From Nocardioides euryhalodurans (lineage in GTDB: Bacteria > Actinomycetota > Actinomycetes > Propionibacteriales > Nocardioidaceae): a stretch of 64,000 nt of DNA. A model generated the notes under the pieces. That model had not been told where the DNA came from and searched no databases. It saw only the letters and a list, made by a program, of their open reading frames with translations. Shown here piece after piece: positions 17,004 to 27,017 of this stretch (position 1 is the stretch's first letter; each line of letters begins with the position of its first letter). The stretch is from contig NZ_CP038267.1 in the NCBI RefSeq assembly GCF_004564375.1, positions 1,180,501 through 1,244,500 on the forward strand. Reading direction: 5' to 3'. A program made the translations under genes and the position numbers.

Positions 17004-17144
17004 ACAGAAGCGGCCCTCACAGTCACTGTGAGGGCCGCTCCAGCTCGTAGCGGGGGACCCCGCAGATCTGCGCTCGTCCCGTTGCCCGTCGCCACTCCCC
17101 CGCGGCGCTGGGCGTCTGCCCTGGCATCTGCCACCCGTTGCTCA
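17004..17144. repeat. repeat R1 (copy of R2 at 23056)
   Basis: About 141 bases shared with 23056-23198. The order is: near-perfect hairpin (17009-17039), then CTCGTAGCGGGG, a variable middle, then a conserved block ending CTGCCACCCGTTGCTCA. On the minus strand GCGGGGGA can pair with TCCCCCGC some 50 bases later, in both copies, despite sequence changes between them. That suggests an RNA or a decayed tRNA-associated site read on the minus strand. The rest of 16847-17318 holds no gene I can support. Confidence 0.6.
17009..17039 (-). terminator. hairpin terminator within R1
   Basis: Two perfectly complementary 15-base arms (AGCGGCCCTCACAGT and its complement) are separated by one base. On the minus strand a T-rich run (TTCTGTCTT) follows. 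It would end a transcript reading leftward out of R1. Confidence 0.6.
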
Positions 17145-17318
17145 CCGCCTGATCAGAACTCGCGGGTGGGACAGATTCGGGCGTCACCACGGTTGCGTCC
17201 TGCACCGCGATCGCACCAGCGGGTTTGTTGGCGACTTGTTGGCTGACCCACCACCCGGAGAGCGTTCGAGCGGGTCCGCCACCAGGGACGGACCCGCTCC
17301 ACCGCGGGAGTCAGTCGG

Positions 17319-18935
17319 TCAGCAGCCGAAGCACTGGTCTGGCCGATTGTCGAGAACCCTCGTCTGCCTGAGCTCGAGCGTCTCGGAGTTGTAGATCCCG
17401 CCGCCCTGCCTCTCGCCGCCCGAGGTGACCGTCAACGCGTTGCGGACCACCTTCGACCGCACCAGCGTCAGCTCCACGGGCGGACCGGATAGGAAGACGC
17501 CGTTCCAGACACCACCACCTTGGGCGCTCGCGTCCGGAGCCGATGCGGCGCCCTGGTTGTCGCGGATGTGCGAGTCCTCGATCCGCAGCAGCGTGTTGTT
17601 GAACAGTCCGGCACCGACCACCGAGGCAGAGCCCGTCTTGCTGGTGGCGACGGCGGTGTTGCCGGAGATCGTCGTGTCGCGGACCACCACCAGACCAGGG
17701 TTCCCGGTCTCGGTGAAGTCGTAGACGGCGAGGCCGGAGGTCGCCACGGCCACGCCGTGGTCGCTGTTGACGCGCACAGAGTTGCCGACGATCTTTGAGC
17801 CGGTGATCGTTGATTCTTGGTTGACCTCGAGAGCGGATCCGACCGGCGCGACGTCCTCCGTCGTGGCGGCGTCCACGATGATCTTGTTGTAGCTGACCTC
17901 GGAGTTGCGCATGATCAGGCGGCTGAGGTGGGTGAGCATGCCGGCGTCGAAGGCCAGCGGCTGACCGACAGGATCAATCGCCCGGGCAACGTTGTGATTG
18001 ACGGTGGAGTCAACCACCAGGGTCGGGACGTGCTCACCGGCATGGACGCCCCCCGCGTGCGCGTTGATGTCGATGGGCTCGCCCTGCGCTTCCACCGGCC
18101 AGCCGGTCACCAGGTCGGCACGGTTGCGGTCCACATGCGATCGCCTCACCTGCAGGGTGCCGGAGTGGACGAAGATGCCTCCGCCCTCGGCGAATCGTCC
18201 GATCTCCATCTCCGCCGGGTGCGCGCGATTGGCGTTGACCTGAGATCCGAGCACACGAACGTCTCCGAGCTCGCTGTAGATGCCACCGCCCATGGCGTCG
18301 CTGGCACGGCCACCGGCGGTGTTGTCGGTGATCCGGGATCGTCGAATCGTCAGATCTCCGAATGATCCGATCCCGCCGCCGTAGGAGCCGGCGTAGGGGC
18401 AGTCCCCGTCGGGACACTTGACACCGGACGGAGAGGGGCTGGTCGTCGTCGGTGCGGTCCGGTTGCGTGTCACCGTCACGCGGTCGAGGGTCAGGTGTGC
18501 CCCCGGCTCCAGGTCGTCCTCGACCTCGACGGGAGCCACGAAGATGCCTCCCCCGTACGCGTTCACGCCGTCACCGTGGCTCACCCCGCCCGTCACGGTC
18601 AGACGCGAGATCAGCACGGCGGGCCGTCGCGCCCTCGTGGACGTGACCGTGATGACCGGTCCGCCGCCCTTGATCATGGTCCTGGCCGAGCCTGCGCCGA
18701 CGAGTCGGACACTGTGGTCGATCGTGACGCCGCCGGTGAAGGTTCCGGCGGAAAGCCGCACGGTGTCGCCGGCTTCGCTCGCTTCCAGTGCTTCCGCGAG
18801 GGTGTCGTAGCAGGCCTCGGCCGCCACGCAGGCGGACTGCCGGGCCTGGGGTGCCGCGAGAACCGGCAGTGATGTCCATGCGGCCGTCTGCGCGACTGCC
18901 AGCGCGAGGACGGCGATGTTCTTACGTGTGCTCAT
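17319..18935 (-). CDS. secreted right-handed parallel beta-helix protein
   Basis: A 538-aa protein with a signal peptide (MSTRKNIAVLALAVAQTAAW, cleavage near residue 28). A pectate-lyase-like repeat array follows: many rungs of the form R-x-S-x-I-x-x-N-x-A with GGGI turns (GGGIFVAP, GGGIGSFG, GGGIYSEL, GGGIFVHS, GGGIYNSE). It opens with the DTLAEALEASEAGDTVRLSA segment common to polymorphic-OMP-like and right-handed helix proteins. No catalytic residues stand out, so adhesion or glycan binding is as likely as lyase activity. Probably exported and monocistronic. Confidence 0.8.
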   Translation of the reverse strand: MSTRKNIAVLALAVAQTAAWTSLPVLAAPQARQSACVAAEACYDTLAEALEASEAGDTVRLSAGTFTGGVTIDHSVRLVGAGSARTMIKGGGPVITVTSTRARRPAVLISRLTVTGGVSHGDGVNAYGGGIFVAPVEVEDDLEPGAHLTLDRVTVTRNRTAPTTTSPSPSGVKCPDGDCPYAGSYGGGIGSFGDLTIRRSRITDNTAGGRASDAMGGGIYSELGDVRVLGSQVNANRAHPAEMEIGRFAEGGGIFVHSGTLQVRRSHVDRNRADLVTGWPVEAQGEPIDINAHAGGVHAGEHVPTLVVDSTVNHNVARAIDPVGQPLAFDAGMLTHLSRLIMRNSEVSYNKIIVDAATTEDVAPVGSALEVNQESTITGSKIVGNSVRVNSDHGVAVATSGLAVYDFTETGNPGLVVVRDTTISGNTAVATSKTGSASVVGAGLFNNTLLRIEDSHIRDNQGAASAPDASAQGGGVWNGVFLSGPPVELTLVRSKVVRNALTVTSGGERQGGGIYNSETLELRQTRVLDNRPDQCFGC

Positions 18936-19027
18936 GCAGGGAACGCTAAGAGCGTCTGGGTGCGCTGGGATCGGGTGAAGTCACCGGCATGTGATGGGGA
19001 TTCTCACCACCGCCTCAGCGAGCGTGC

Positions 19028-20449
19028 TCACTCGCGAAGGTCGCCGATCCGGCGCCATGGAGCGCTCCAGAATCCGTCGGTTTCCGCCTGCAGCTCGGGC
19101 ACGCTGTCGACCAGATCATGGAAGCGAATGGTCCCGTCGCGATCTATCTCGAGCCGGGCGCTGATGTAGGTGCCGTCGGGCCAGGAGAACGTGAACCGCC
19201 CGGCTTCGTAGGTGTAATGACCGCTCGCGTGCGGCATCTGGAGGTAGTGATCTGCGGTGGCTTCGTAGCGCCAGATGCCGTCCGCCAAGGTCCACACGTA
19301 GCGGGCGGCGTCGTCGCGGATCAGAGCCGGATCCGTGACCCCGGCATCTCGCAGAGCCTTCTCCGTGACCAGCGAGGTGTAGACGCCGTCGAGCGCGCTT
19401 GTTCCGCTGGAGTCTGAAGGCTGCTGCTCGGGGCAGCCGGTGACCGGTCCAGGTCCTCCGGTGGAACTGTCCTTGAGGTCCTCGATGGCCTGGATGATCT
19501 CGCGGGTCGCCTCATCCTCCTCGAGCCACTCCCGCACTTCTGCCGCTGCAGGTTGGAAGCTCACAATGTCGGCCTGTCCGGCGGCGACGATGCGACCATC
19601 ACGCCCGCAGAACTCCGCGGCGCTCTCGGCGTCGCTCGGCAGGTTGTCGAACAACCACGAGCGCGTCGTTGCGGCCGCCTGTTGAAGCACCTCCCACTGG
19701 TCGTCACGAAGCCGTTCGCGCACGTCGGCATCCATCACCAACGTCTCGGTCTTCGGGAAGAACGTGAGGTTCCCTGTCGCCACGTCGCCGTGGTTGTCCT
19801 ATCTGTAGCTCGACTCGTCACCGCGCTGCACTCGAGGGTCCGGCGGGTCGTCCACGACCGTCGCGCCCAGCCTCTCGAGGAACATCCTGGTCGTGGCGGA
19901 GGTCGGCGCCCTGATGACCGCGTCACGGTAATCGTCCGCGTCGAGCAGTGGCTTGCCGTAGCCGAAGGGATGCCGCAGCTCGCTGGGGAAGATGTCGAGA
20001 CCGACCACCCCCGCCCTGGGCAGACCGGCCATCAGTTCCCCGCGCAGGTCGCTGGTGAGTACTGACTCGACCAGGTCGAGGCTCGTGACCAACAGGGGCG
20101 TGTCCAGCGCGCGGAGGGTGGCGACACCGAGCTCGTCCCAGGCGCGACCGGGCACCAGCGCCAAGTCGAACTCGCCGTCGGCGACGCTGCGGGCCACGTG
20201 CTGGTCCCAGTCGTGCACCCCCTCGGGTTCCGCGTCCCACTGCGGGTCGATGCGGATCGTGCCCTCCGAGAGGCGTTGCACCTCGTCCACGAAGTGCTCC
20301 ACGTGAAGCGCGTCAGGGTCGCCAGGCTGGTCGGGCGTCGCCAGTGTCAGCACCAAGGACGGGCCGTTCAGGGGCTCCGCGCAGCCCGAGGCGAAGAGTG
20401 CGCACACGCCGACCGTGGCCAGGACCAGCGACGGGCGGAGCTTCCGCAT
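19028..20449 (-). pseudogene. DctP-like (TRAP-type) substrate-binding lipoprotein gene with in-frame amber stop
   Basis: Two open frames on the minus strand are in the same phase and separated only by a TAG at 19799-19801. Together they form one 473-codon gene. The first half has a lipoprotein signal (VCALFASGC near residue 20) and a DctP-type domain (VDEVQRLSEGTIRI, FDLALVPGRAWDELG, SDLRGELMAGL). The second half continues it (PKTETLVMDADVRERLRDDQ, then AEFCGRDGRIVAAG) and adds a C-terminal DUF-like domain. The gene was probably functional until one base change. It is divergent from a two-component system that it may have served as a sensor input. Confidence 0.7.
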
Positions 20450-20562
20450 GTCACGACGGTAGATCGAGACCGTGGCCGGCGCCATGGGGTGAAACCTGTC
20501 GGCAGATGGAGGATTTCCCCACGGCAGACACACCGGTGGTGCGGCATCCTGAGGACGTGACC

Positions 20563-22293
20563 GTGCGCGGCGATCGAGCCCGACCAGTCGTCTTCGTCGT
20601 GATGGCGGCTGGGGGCGTGGTCGTGAACGTGGTCGCGGCCTTCCTCCTGGCATCAGCGGTGCCCTACCGAGACCTCGTCGACGTGCTCGCTCCGTCGGTC
20701 GTCGGCGCGGCCTACGCCCTCGCCGCGGGGTACGTGGGTCTGGCGGCTCCTGCCCGCCGCCAGGTCGGGGCGACCATGATCGTCGTCGCTGTCACCTCGC
20801 CGGCTGCGGGGCTCGCGCTGGGAGTCTCGCAGCTTTCGGGACTGTGGGTCGCGCTCGGCGCCGTCAGCACCCTTCTCGTGCCTGCAGCCGCCTGGCTGGT
20901 ACTGGTCACCAGCCGCGGTGGGAGCGCAGGCCGCCTGGGACGCGCGGCTGTGGTTGCATCAGCTCTCCTGGCGGGCGCGGTCGCCGGTGCCGTCACTCTC
21001 ACCTATGACCCAGCCGCGTGGGGATGGTGTCGCTGTCAGCCCAACCCCCTCGCGTTGCTGGATGGCGAGGCCGCCTACGTTGGGCTCGAGCGATGGTCAC
21101 CATGGCTTCGAGCGTCCATCGGCGTGCTTGCCATCAGTGGTGCGCTGGGGGAGCTCTTACGACGACCCGGCCGCACCCGGGTGGCCGAGCTGGCCCTCGG
21201 GGTCGCTCTCGTGACGGTGCTCGTCGGACATCTCGTCCCACAAACCCTGCTCCTGGGCGCTGGCCTCTTGCTGATGCTCGTCCTGTGCGTGCGCGAGATC
21301 GTGCGACGTCTGCCGAGCAGGGCGCACGTCGCCGACCTGTTGCTGGAGGCGCGTGAGCACCGGGATCCAGCTCGCCTCGAGGAGCTGGTCGCACGGGCGA
21401 TCGGGGACCCCGGAGCGAGGGTGTGGTGGTGGGCCCCGGGACCAGGTGCTTATCGCGACTCCGCAGGGGCGCAGGAAGCCGACCCGACCGCAGGTGCGCC
21501 GACGAGCCGAGTCCTGCGGGTCGACTCCGAGGTTGAGCCGATCGCGCTCGTGGTCGCAGCGACGCGCGATCTGCCGGCTGACGGTTCAGTGCTGGACGCG
21601 GTCGCCGAGGCTCTCCGGCTCTCCACCGAGAACCGGCGGCTCACTGACGAGCTCCGCGAGAGCATCGAGCAGGTACGCCGGTCTCGGGCCCGCATCGTGA
21701 CTGCCACCGACGAGGCGAGGAAGTCGCTGGAGCGCGACCTGCACGACGGCGCCCAGCAGCTTCTGATCTCGACCGGCCTCAAGCTCAACCTCGCGGCGGC
21801 ACAGACCGACGCGGAATCGAGAGCAGAGCTCGACGCGACTCTGGCAGAGGCATCCGAGGATCTCGGCCGTGCGCTCGTGGAGCTGCGTCGGCTGGCGAGC
21901 GGGATCACGCCCACGGCCCTCGTCCACGGGGGTCTCGCAGACGCCGTCCAAGAGCTGGCAGCGAGATGTCCTGCGCCGGTCTCGGTCGAGGTCGAAGGCC
22001 AGGGGGACCCTGGCCCCACACGCAGCATGACCGCCTACTTCGTCGTGGCCGAGTGCCTGACCAACGTCGCCAAGCATGCCGGGGCACAATCGGCCTCGGT
22101 CACGATGACGCTCGGGGAACCCCTGCGGCTCACCGTAGCCGACGACGGAGTCGGGGGCGCCGACCCGTCGCGAGGCTCCGGTCTGCGGGGCCTCATCGAC
22201 AGGGTCGAGGCACATGATGGCCGCGCGACGATCACGAGCAGCGACAGCGGCACCGTTGTCACGGTCTCCCTGCCGGACGTGGTGTTGAGATGA
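20563..22293 (+). CDS. NarL-family sensor histidine kinase
   Basis: A ~576-aa kinase. About eight hydrophobic segments fill residues 5-255. A linker follows, then the HisKA_3 dimerisation helix with KSLERDLHDGAQQLLIS (phospho-acceptor His near residue 394) and an HATPase with CLTNVAKHAGA and VADDGVGGADP. The start is uncertain: the GTG at 20563 has GAGGA seven bases upstream, while an ATG at 20506 would add 19 residues. It overlaps the response-regulator gene by four bases (ATGA), so the two form a pair. The N-terminal membrane domain is not one I recognise. Confidence 0.85.
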   Translation: MRGDRARPVVFVVMAAGGVVVNVVAAFLLASAVPYRDLVDVLAPSVVGAAYALAAGYVGLAAPARRQVGATMIVVAVTSPAAGLALGVSQLSGLWVALGAVSTLLVPAAAWLVLVTSRGGSAGRLGRAAVVASALLAGAVAGAVTLTYDPAAWGWCRCQPNPLALLDGEAAYVGLERWSPWLRASIGVLAISGALGELLRRPGRTRVAELALGVALVTVLVGHLVPQTLLLGAGLLLMLVLCVREIVRRLPSRAHVADLLLEAREHRDPARLEELVARAIGDPGARVWWWAPGPGAYRDSAGAQEADPTAGAPTSRVLRVDSEVEPIALVVAATRDLPADGSVLDAVAEALRLSTENRRLTDELRESIEQVRRSRARIVTATDEARKSLERDLHDGAQQLLISTGLKLNLAAAQTDAESRAELDATLAEASEDLGRALVELRRLASGITPTALVHGGLADAVQELAARCPAPVSVEVEGQGDPGPTRSMTAYFVVAECLTNVAKHAGAQSASVTMTLGEPLRLTVADDGVGGADPSRGSGLRGLIDRVEAHDGRATITSSDSGTVVTVSLPDVVLR

Positions 22294-22958
22294 GCCAGGG
22301 CTCGCCCGCCGTCGTCGTGGCCGAGGACGCGCTTCTGATCCGGGAAGGCATCTGTCAGCTCCTGGTCGCTTCGGGGTGCACGGTGCTCGCTGCCGTGCCC
22401 GATGCAGACCAGCTCAGCAGCGCCCTCGAGACGCACATCGGCGAGGTCGACGTTGTCGTGCTCGACATCCGCATGCCGCCGACGCACACGGACGAAGGAA
22501 TCCGGGCACTCGAGGAGCTCCGTGCTCGAGGCAGCACCGTCGGGGTGCTGCTGCTGTCCATGTACGCGAGTGGGTCGCTTGCCGTACGCGCCCTCTCGGC
22601 CGGGGGTGCAACCGGCTACCTGCTCAAGGACCGCGTCAAGGACGGCACGGCGCTGGCGGACGCCGTGCGCACCGTGGCTGGTGGGGGCTCCGTGGTCGAC
22701 CCCGAGGTGGTCACCCTGCTGATGAGCTCGACGGGGCGCGCTCGCGGACTCGAAGCGCTGACACCCAAGGAGCTGGAGGTGCTGCGTCTGATGGCAGAGG
22801 GTCGCTCCAATCTGGGCATCGGTCGCGTCCTCGGGATCAGTCCCAAGACCGTGGACACCCACGTGGAGCACATCCTCGACAAGCTGGGGATCCAGCCATC
22901 GGAGGGCGAGAACCGCCGAGTCCTGGCCGTGCTGGAGCTGCTGCGCAACCGGGGATGA
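22290..22958 (+). CDS. NarL/LuxR-type response regulator
   Basis: A 222-aa regulator with a receiver domain (phospho-acceptor Asp59 in VVVLDIRMPP, switch residues in LLLSMYAS, Lys in YLLKDRV) and a C-terminal LuxR helix-turn-helix (LTPKELEVLRLMAEGRSN, then GISPKTVDTHVEHILDKLGI). It is translated together with the upstream kinase. Its likely targets are the divergent lipoprotein gene and itself, by position only. Confidence 0.92.
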   Translation: MSQGSPAVVVAEDALLIREGICQLLVASGCTVLAAVPDADQLSSALETHIGEVDVVVLDIRMPPTHTDEGIRALEELRARGSTVGVLLLSMYASGSLAVRALSAGGATGYLLKDRVKDGTALADAVRTVAGGGSVVDPEVVTLLMSSTGRARGLEALTPKELEVLRLMAEGRSNLGIGRVLGISPKTVDTHVEHILDKLGIQPSEGENRRVLAVLELLRNRG

Positions 22959-23055
22959 AGACGCCGTGCGGAGTTCGACGCGCGCATGACACCTGATCGT
23001 TCACCTCGTGGCACCCAGCTGACGTCCTGTCCCGGGGCTGGAGATGGTTGCGTCA

Positions 23056-23198
23056 ACAGAAGCGGCCCTCACTGTCACAGTGAGGACCGCTCCATCCTCG
23101 TAGCGGGGGGAGTTCGCCGAGCTGCGCTCCAGGTGTTGAAGGTCGCCGCTCCCCCGCGTCACGAGACGCCTGCCATGGCATCTGCCACCCGTTGCTCA
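23056..23198. repeat. repeat R2 (copy of R1 at 17004)
   Basis: The second copy of the ~142-base repeat, in the same orientation, 6.05 kb from R1. Its hairpin arms (23061-23091) carry one mismatch. CTCGTAGCGGGG, the GCGGGGGAG/CTCCCCCCGC pairing and the block CATCTGCCACCCGTTGCTCA are kept, while the middle has diverged. A frame through it could encode SNGWQMP-type peptides, but the two copies are less alike as protein than as DNA. The rest of 22959-23233 holds nothing else. Confidence 0.6.
23061..23091 (-). terminator. hairpin terminator within R2
   Basis: Complementary arms of the form AGCGGCCCTCACTGT / ACAGTGAGGACCGCT have one mismatch; TTCTGTT follows on the minus strand. It probably ends leftward transcription from the BTAD regulator gene or from an RNA in R2. 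Confidence 0.55.
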
Positions 23199-23233
23199 TG
23201 CTCGGATCGAACCACAGGAGCGGGACACCCCGG

Positions 23234-26128
23234 TCACGTAGAGGAATCGTCTCCGTCGGACCTTGCGGCACCTCCGGGTGCAGCCGTTGATCGCACGACA
23301 GCTTCGAGCAGCTCGACCATGTACTCGGCTGCAGCAAGGTCATCCGAGATCTCGGCAACCTGGGCCGGGTTGCTGGCGGTGATGGCATCCGAGACCAAGC
23401 CGCGGAAGTACGGCGACTCGAGAAGTGGACTGGCCTCCAGGTATCGGACGAGTCGGGCCACCTCGTCGAGCCGATCAGCCAGGTGCATCATCCGGACGAG
23501 CTCGATGGCGGCAACGCCGACGCCCTGCATGTTGCCGGTGTCGAGGAGGTCTTCGACGTGGTGGAGGAGCTGCATGTAGGCCGTGTGGGTGTCGCCGCGT
23601 CGGAAGGCCACGCGGGCGGAGACGGCCGTGGTGGGGGTGTGGGTCCGGGCCGGGACCTCGACCCGGGCGGCATCCTCGAACAGGCGGTCGGCGCGGTCGT
23701 GGTCGCCCTGGAACGCGGCGCCGTAGCCGTGGAGCATCAGAGTCCAGTTGAGCAGGGTGGGTGGGCCGTGGGTGCGGTAGCGCTGCGTCAGCACCGGCGC
23801 CAGTGCCTCGAGCTCGGGGAAGCGGCCGAGGTTGAGGTAGGCAGCCAGGATGTCGGTCTCCATGAGCTCGGCGAGGAACGGCTGGCCGCGGCGGCGGCGT
23901 TCGGCCTCCGCGGCGGGGACCAGGTCCAGGAGTGCTTCCCAGTCCTCATGGGCGAACGCACGGCCGTGACGTACGAGCGGGTCCTCTGGTTCCGAGTGGT
24001 CCTGGACGAGCCTGTCGTAGGCGTCGGGGGTCTGCGCCAGGGCGTGGCGGTGGGCGGTCCAGACCAGCCCGAACACGGTCAGCTCCGGGTCGCCGGCGCT
24101 CGCGTCGAGGACCCGTTCGGCCCAGTCGCCGATCTCCTGCCGGCTGCGGAGCAGCACCTCCCCGGCGACGGGCTCGACCAGGTCGACCACGTCCTGGGGG
24201 TGGCAGGTGACGAGGGCTCGCTCGACCGCGGTGCGCAGCTCGGGCCAGAGGTTCTCCAGCCGCTCGACGCCGGCGACTTCATCTGGTCCGGTGAGCAGCT
24301 GGTGGATCTGCTGGACCTCGCTCAGGCACCAGTCGGCGTGCCGGCGCTGCGCCTCCTGGCGCGCGCCGGAGTTGGAGAGGGTCTCGGCGGCGTAGTGGCG
24401 GATGGTTTCCAGCATCCGGTAGCGCCGCTCGCCGCGCGGTCCGGTCGTCACGGTGAGCAGCGACCGGTCCACGAGGCTGCCCACCAGGTCGTCGACGTCG
24501 ACCGGGTCGAGGTCGACGTCGACGGCGACGCGTTCGGCGGCGTCGAGGTCGAACGGTGCGCTGAACGTGGAGAGCCGGCCGAACGTGGCTTGTTCGGCGG
24601 GGTTGAGCAGGTCGTAGGACCAGTCCAGGGTGGCTCGGAGGGTGCGATGTCGTTCCACGCGGTCCCTCCGACCGCCGACGAGGAGGCGGAGCCGGTCCTG
24701 GAGTCGGTCGAGCATCTGGGGCGGGGTGAGGGCACGGGAGCGCGCGGCGGCGAGCTCGATGGCCAACGGCACTCCGTCGAGGCGGCGGCAGATCTCGGTG
24801 ACGTCCCCCTGCCAGGCGGCAAGGTCGAAGTGCGGGTCGACCGCGAGGGCGCGTTGCGCGAAGAGCTCGGTGCCGGCTCCTGCAGGGTCCAGCGGCGGCA
24901 GCGGGACGAGTTGCTCGGCGCCGATGGCCAGCGGCTCCCTGGATGTGGCCAGTATCTGGACGCCCGGGCACCGGTCGGTGAGTGCCCGACAGGTGGTGGC
25001 CGCACTGTTGGCGAGGTGCTCGCAGTTGTCGAGAACGAGCAGGGTCTGCCGTCGCCGCAGCGCTCCCACGACGGTCTCCACGGGCTGCCGACCGGGTGCC
25101 TCCGGGAGCGCAAGCGCGTCCAACACCGCGCGGGCGACGTCGGCGTCGGGGCCCCGGTCGGAGAGGTCCACCAGGTGCGCCCCGTCGGGGTAAGAGGTCT
25201 CGGCCCGGGTCGCGACGGTGAGGGCGAGGTGGGTCTTCCCGATGCCACCGGGCCCGGTCACAGTCACCACGCGCGACGATTGGAGGGACTTTTCCACCTC
25301 GGCCAGTTCCCGGTGGCGACCCAGCAGCGGGGCGGTGATCGTGGGCAGGCTGGCTGAGGGGGGCGCCCCCGGTGCGGCCGCCGGAGCAACACCAGCGGGG
25401 ACGGGTCGCAGCCGGTCGTCGTGGTCGAGGATCATCGCCTCGACCTGCTGCAGCCGTGGACCGGGCTCCACACCGAGCTCGTCGACGAACCGTTCTCGGG
25501 CGGTCTGGTAGGCCGAGAGCGCCTCCGCCTGTCGGCCGGCCCGGTAGAGGGCGGTCATCAGCAGCGCCCACAGCTCCTCGCGGAACGGGTGCTCGGCTGT
25601 GAGCCCACGCAGGACCGCGATCGCGTCGCGCGGGTCGGTCTCCACCAGCCGTGCCACCCGGGCCTCGGTGGCCTCCATCCACCGCTCGGTCAGGCGGGCC
25701 ACCTGCGGCGCCAGGCCGGGCGCCTCGAGTCCCGCCAACGGCGGCCCTGCCCACTCGGCGTGGGCGCCGTCGATGTCACCGCAAGCCAGACGTTCCTCGA
25801 AGCGCACCGCATCGACGCAGCGCGAATCCACCGTGAGGCGGTACCCGGCACCGGAGCGCTGCACGGCGGCGGACCCGAGCGCCCCGCGAAGCTGCATCAC
25901 ATAGGTCTGCAGGGTCTTCTCCGCCGTCCGGGGCGGACCCTCTCCCCAGACCAGGTCGACCAGCCGGGAGACCAGGAGGGTCTCTCCGCAGGCCAGCGCG
26001 AGCGCCGCCAACAGGGTCCGGCTCTTCGGCGGGCCGAGGTCGACTGTGTCGCCGGCCACGGTGGCAGTGACTCCGCCCAGCAGCCGGATTTCGACCTGCC
26101 CGGGCGTCTGCTCCTCGCTCCCGGCCAC
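23234..26128 (-). CDS. BTAD/AfsR-type (SARP-like) ATPase regulator
   Basis: A 964-aa regulator. An OmpR-like winged helix (IRLLGGVTATVAGDTVDLGP near residue 15) is followed by a BTAD domain to about residue 255 (FREELWALLMTALYRAGRQA). The NB-ARC-like ATPase has Walker A GPGGIGKTHL near residue 300 and LLVLDNCEHLAN near 370, and helical TPR-like repeats run to the end. The GTG at 26128 has a G-rich ribosome site and leaves a 100-base divergent gap to the DUF4386 gene, which it probably regulates. Upstream in-frame ATGs at 26230 and 26275 are alternatives. Confidence 0.85.
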   Translation of the reverse strand: MAGSEEQTPGQVEIRLLGGVTATVAGDTVDLGPPKSRTLLAALALACGETLLVSRLVDLVWGEGPPRTAEKTLQTYVMQLRGALGSAAVQRSGAGYRLTVDSRCVDAVRFEERLACGDIDGAHAEWAGPPLAGLEAPGLAPQVARLTERWMEATEARVARLVETDPRDAIAVLRGLTAEHPFREELWALLMTALYRAGRQAEALSAYQTARERFVDELGVEPGPRLQQVEAMILDHDDRLRPVPAGVAPAAAPGAPPSASLPTITAPLLGRHRELAEVEKSLQSSRVVTVTGPGGIGKTHLALTVATRAETSYPDGAHLVDLSDRGPDADVARAVLDALALPEAPGRQPVETVVGALRRRQTLLVLDNCEHLANSAATTCRALTDRCPGVQILATSREPLAIGAEQLVPLPPLDPAGAGTELFAQRALAVDPHFDLAAWQGDVTEICRRLDGVPLAIELAAARSRALTPPQMLDRLQDRLRLLVGGRRDRVERHRTLRATLDWSYDLLNPAEQATFGRLSTFSAPFDLDAAERVAVDVDLDPVDVDDLVGSLVDRSLLTVTTGPRGERRYRMLETIRHYAAETLSNSGARQEAQRRHADWCLSEVQQIHQLLTGPDEVAGVERLENLWPELRTAVERALVTCHPQDVVDLVEPVAGEVLLRSRQEIGDWAERVLDASAGDPELTVFGLVWTAHRHALAQTPDAYDRLVQDHSEPEDPLVRHGRAFAHEDWEALLDLVPAAEAERRRRGQPFLAELMETDILAAYLNLGRFPELEALAPVLTQRYRTHGPPTLLNWTLMLHGYGAAFQGDHDRADRLFEDAARVEVPARTHTPTTAVSARVAFRRGDTHTAYMQLLHHVEDLLDTGNMQGVGVAAIELVRMMHLADRLDEVARLVRYLEASPLLESPYFRGLVSDAITASNPAQVAEISDDLAAAEYMVELLEAVVRSTAAPGGAARSDGDDSST

Positions 26129-26228
26129 GGTGTGGCGCCCCTCCCGCCCCTGGAGACCCGTGCGGGTCTCGACCCAGGCTCGACCCGATCTGGACCGCGT
26201 CTCGACCGGCTCCCGGGAACGTCGAGCC

Positions 26229-27017
26229 ATGAACACACTCACAACAACGTCGAATCCCGTCAACAACGCACCCACGACGTCGCGGCGCTGGACACCGCGC
26301 GCGGTCGCCCGGACCGCCGGCGTCTTCTACCTGGTCATCTTCACCTGCGGGCTCTTCAGCGAGCTCTACGTACGCGGGACACTGGTCGACCCGGCCAGCG
26401 CGGCCGCGACCGCCGCGAACATCACCGAGTCGTCGGGCCTGTTTCGCGTCGGCTTCCTCGCCGACACGCTGATGGTGCTCTGCGACGTCGCGGTGGCGGT
26501 GCTGCTCTACGTGCTGCTGCGCCCGGTCAGCAGGACCCTGTCCACGCTGGCGGCGGCGTTCCGACTCACCCAGGCCGCGGTGCTGGGCTCCATCCTGCTC
26601 GCCCAGTTCGCCGCGCTGCTCCTGCTCGACCCCGCCGGCCCTGGTGCCGGGTTGTCGACCGACGACCGTGACGCCCTGGTGGGGTTGACGATGGAGGCCC
26701 ACTCCTACGGCTACCTCATCGGTCTGGTCTTCTTCGCCGCCCACCTGCTGGTGCTGGCCTACCTGCTCATCAAGTCCTCCTGGTTCCCCAGCTGGCTCGG
26801 CGGGATCCTCGGCGTCGCCGGCGTGGGGTACGCCGCCGACAGCTTGGGCTTCTTCCTGCTCCCCGGCTACGACGGCACCCTGTCACCGGTGCTGCTGGCA
26901 CCAGCAGTCATCGCGGAGTTCTCGATGATCGCCTGGCTCCTCCTCAGGGGCGTGCGGATGGACGCCGGGCAGCGCGACGTCGACGGCGTCGACTCCCAGA
27001 CGGGGGTGACGGCATGA
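26229..27017 (+). CDS. DUF4386 membrane protein
   Basis: A 262-aa protein with about six membrane segments. It opens with the AVARTAGVFYLVIFTCGLFSE pattern typical of DUF4386 proteins, and later shows GFLADTLMVLCDVAVAVLLY and AHSYGYLIGLVFFAAHLLVL. Function is unknown for the family. First gene of a three-gene operon (DUF4386, MDR dehydrogenase, hydrolase), with a four-base overlap to the next gene. Confidence 0.83.
   Translation: MNTLTTTSNPVNNAPTTSRRWTPRAVARTAGVFYLVIFTCGLFSELYVRGTLVDPASAAATAANITESSGLFRVGFLADTLMVLCDVAVAVLLYVLLRPVSRTLSTLAAAFRLTQAAVLGSILLAQFAALLLLDPAGPGAGLSTDDRDALVGLTMEAHSYGYLIGLVFFAAHLLVLAYLLIKSSWFPSWLGGILGVAGVGYAADSLGFFLLPGYDGTLSPVLLAPAVIAEFSMIAWLLLRGVRMDAGQRDVDGVDSQTGVTA

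Noticed and set aside
17023..17205. Small ORFs in R1 and R2 encoding SNGWQMP-type peptides
   Set aside because: The two copies are more alike as DNA than as protein (several non-conservative changes at otherwise matching sites), so a structural DNA/RNA repeat explains them better.
19028..19783. A separate 251-aa gene starting at 19783
   Set aside because: It is in phase with the upstream lipoprotein frame, has no ribosome site of its own, and continues the DctP-type domain; a single interrupted gene is the simpler reading.
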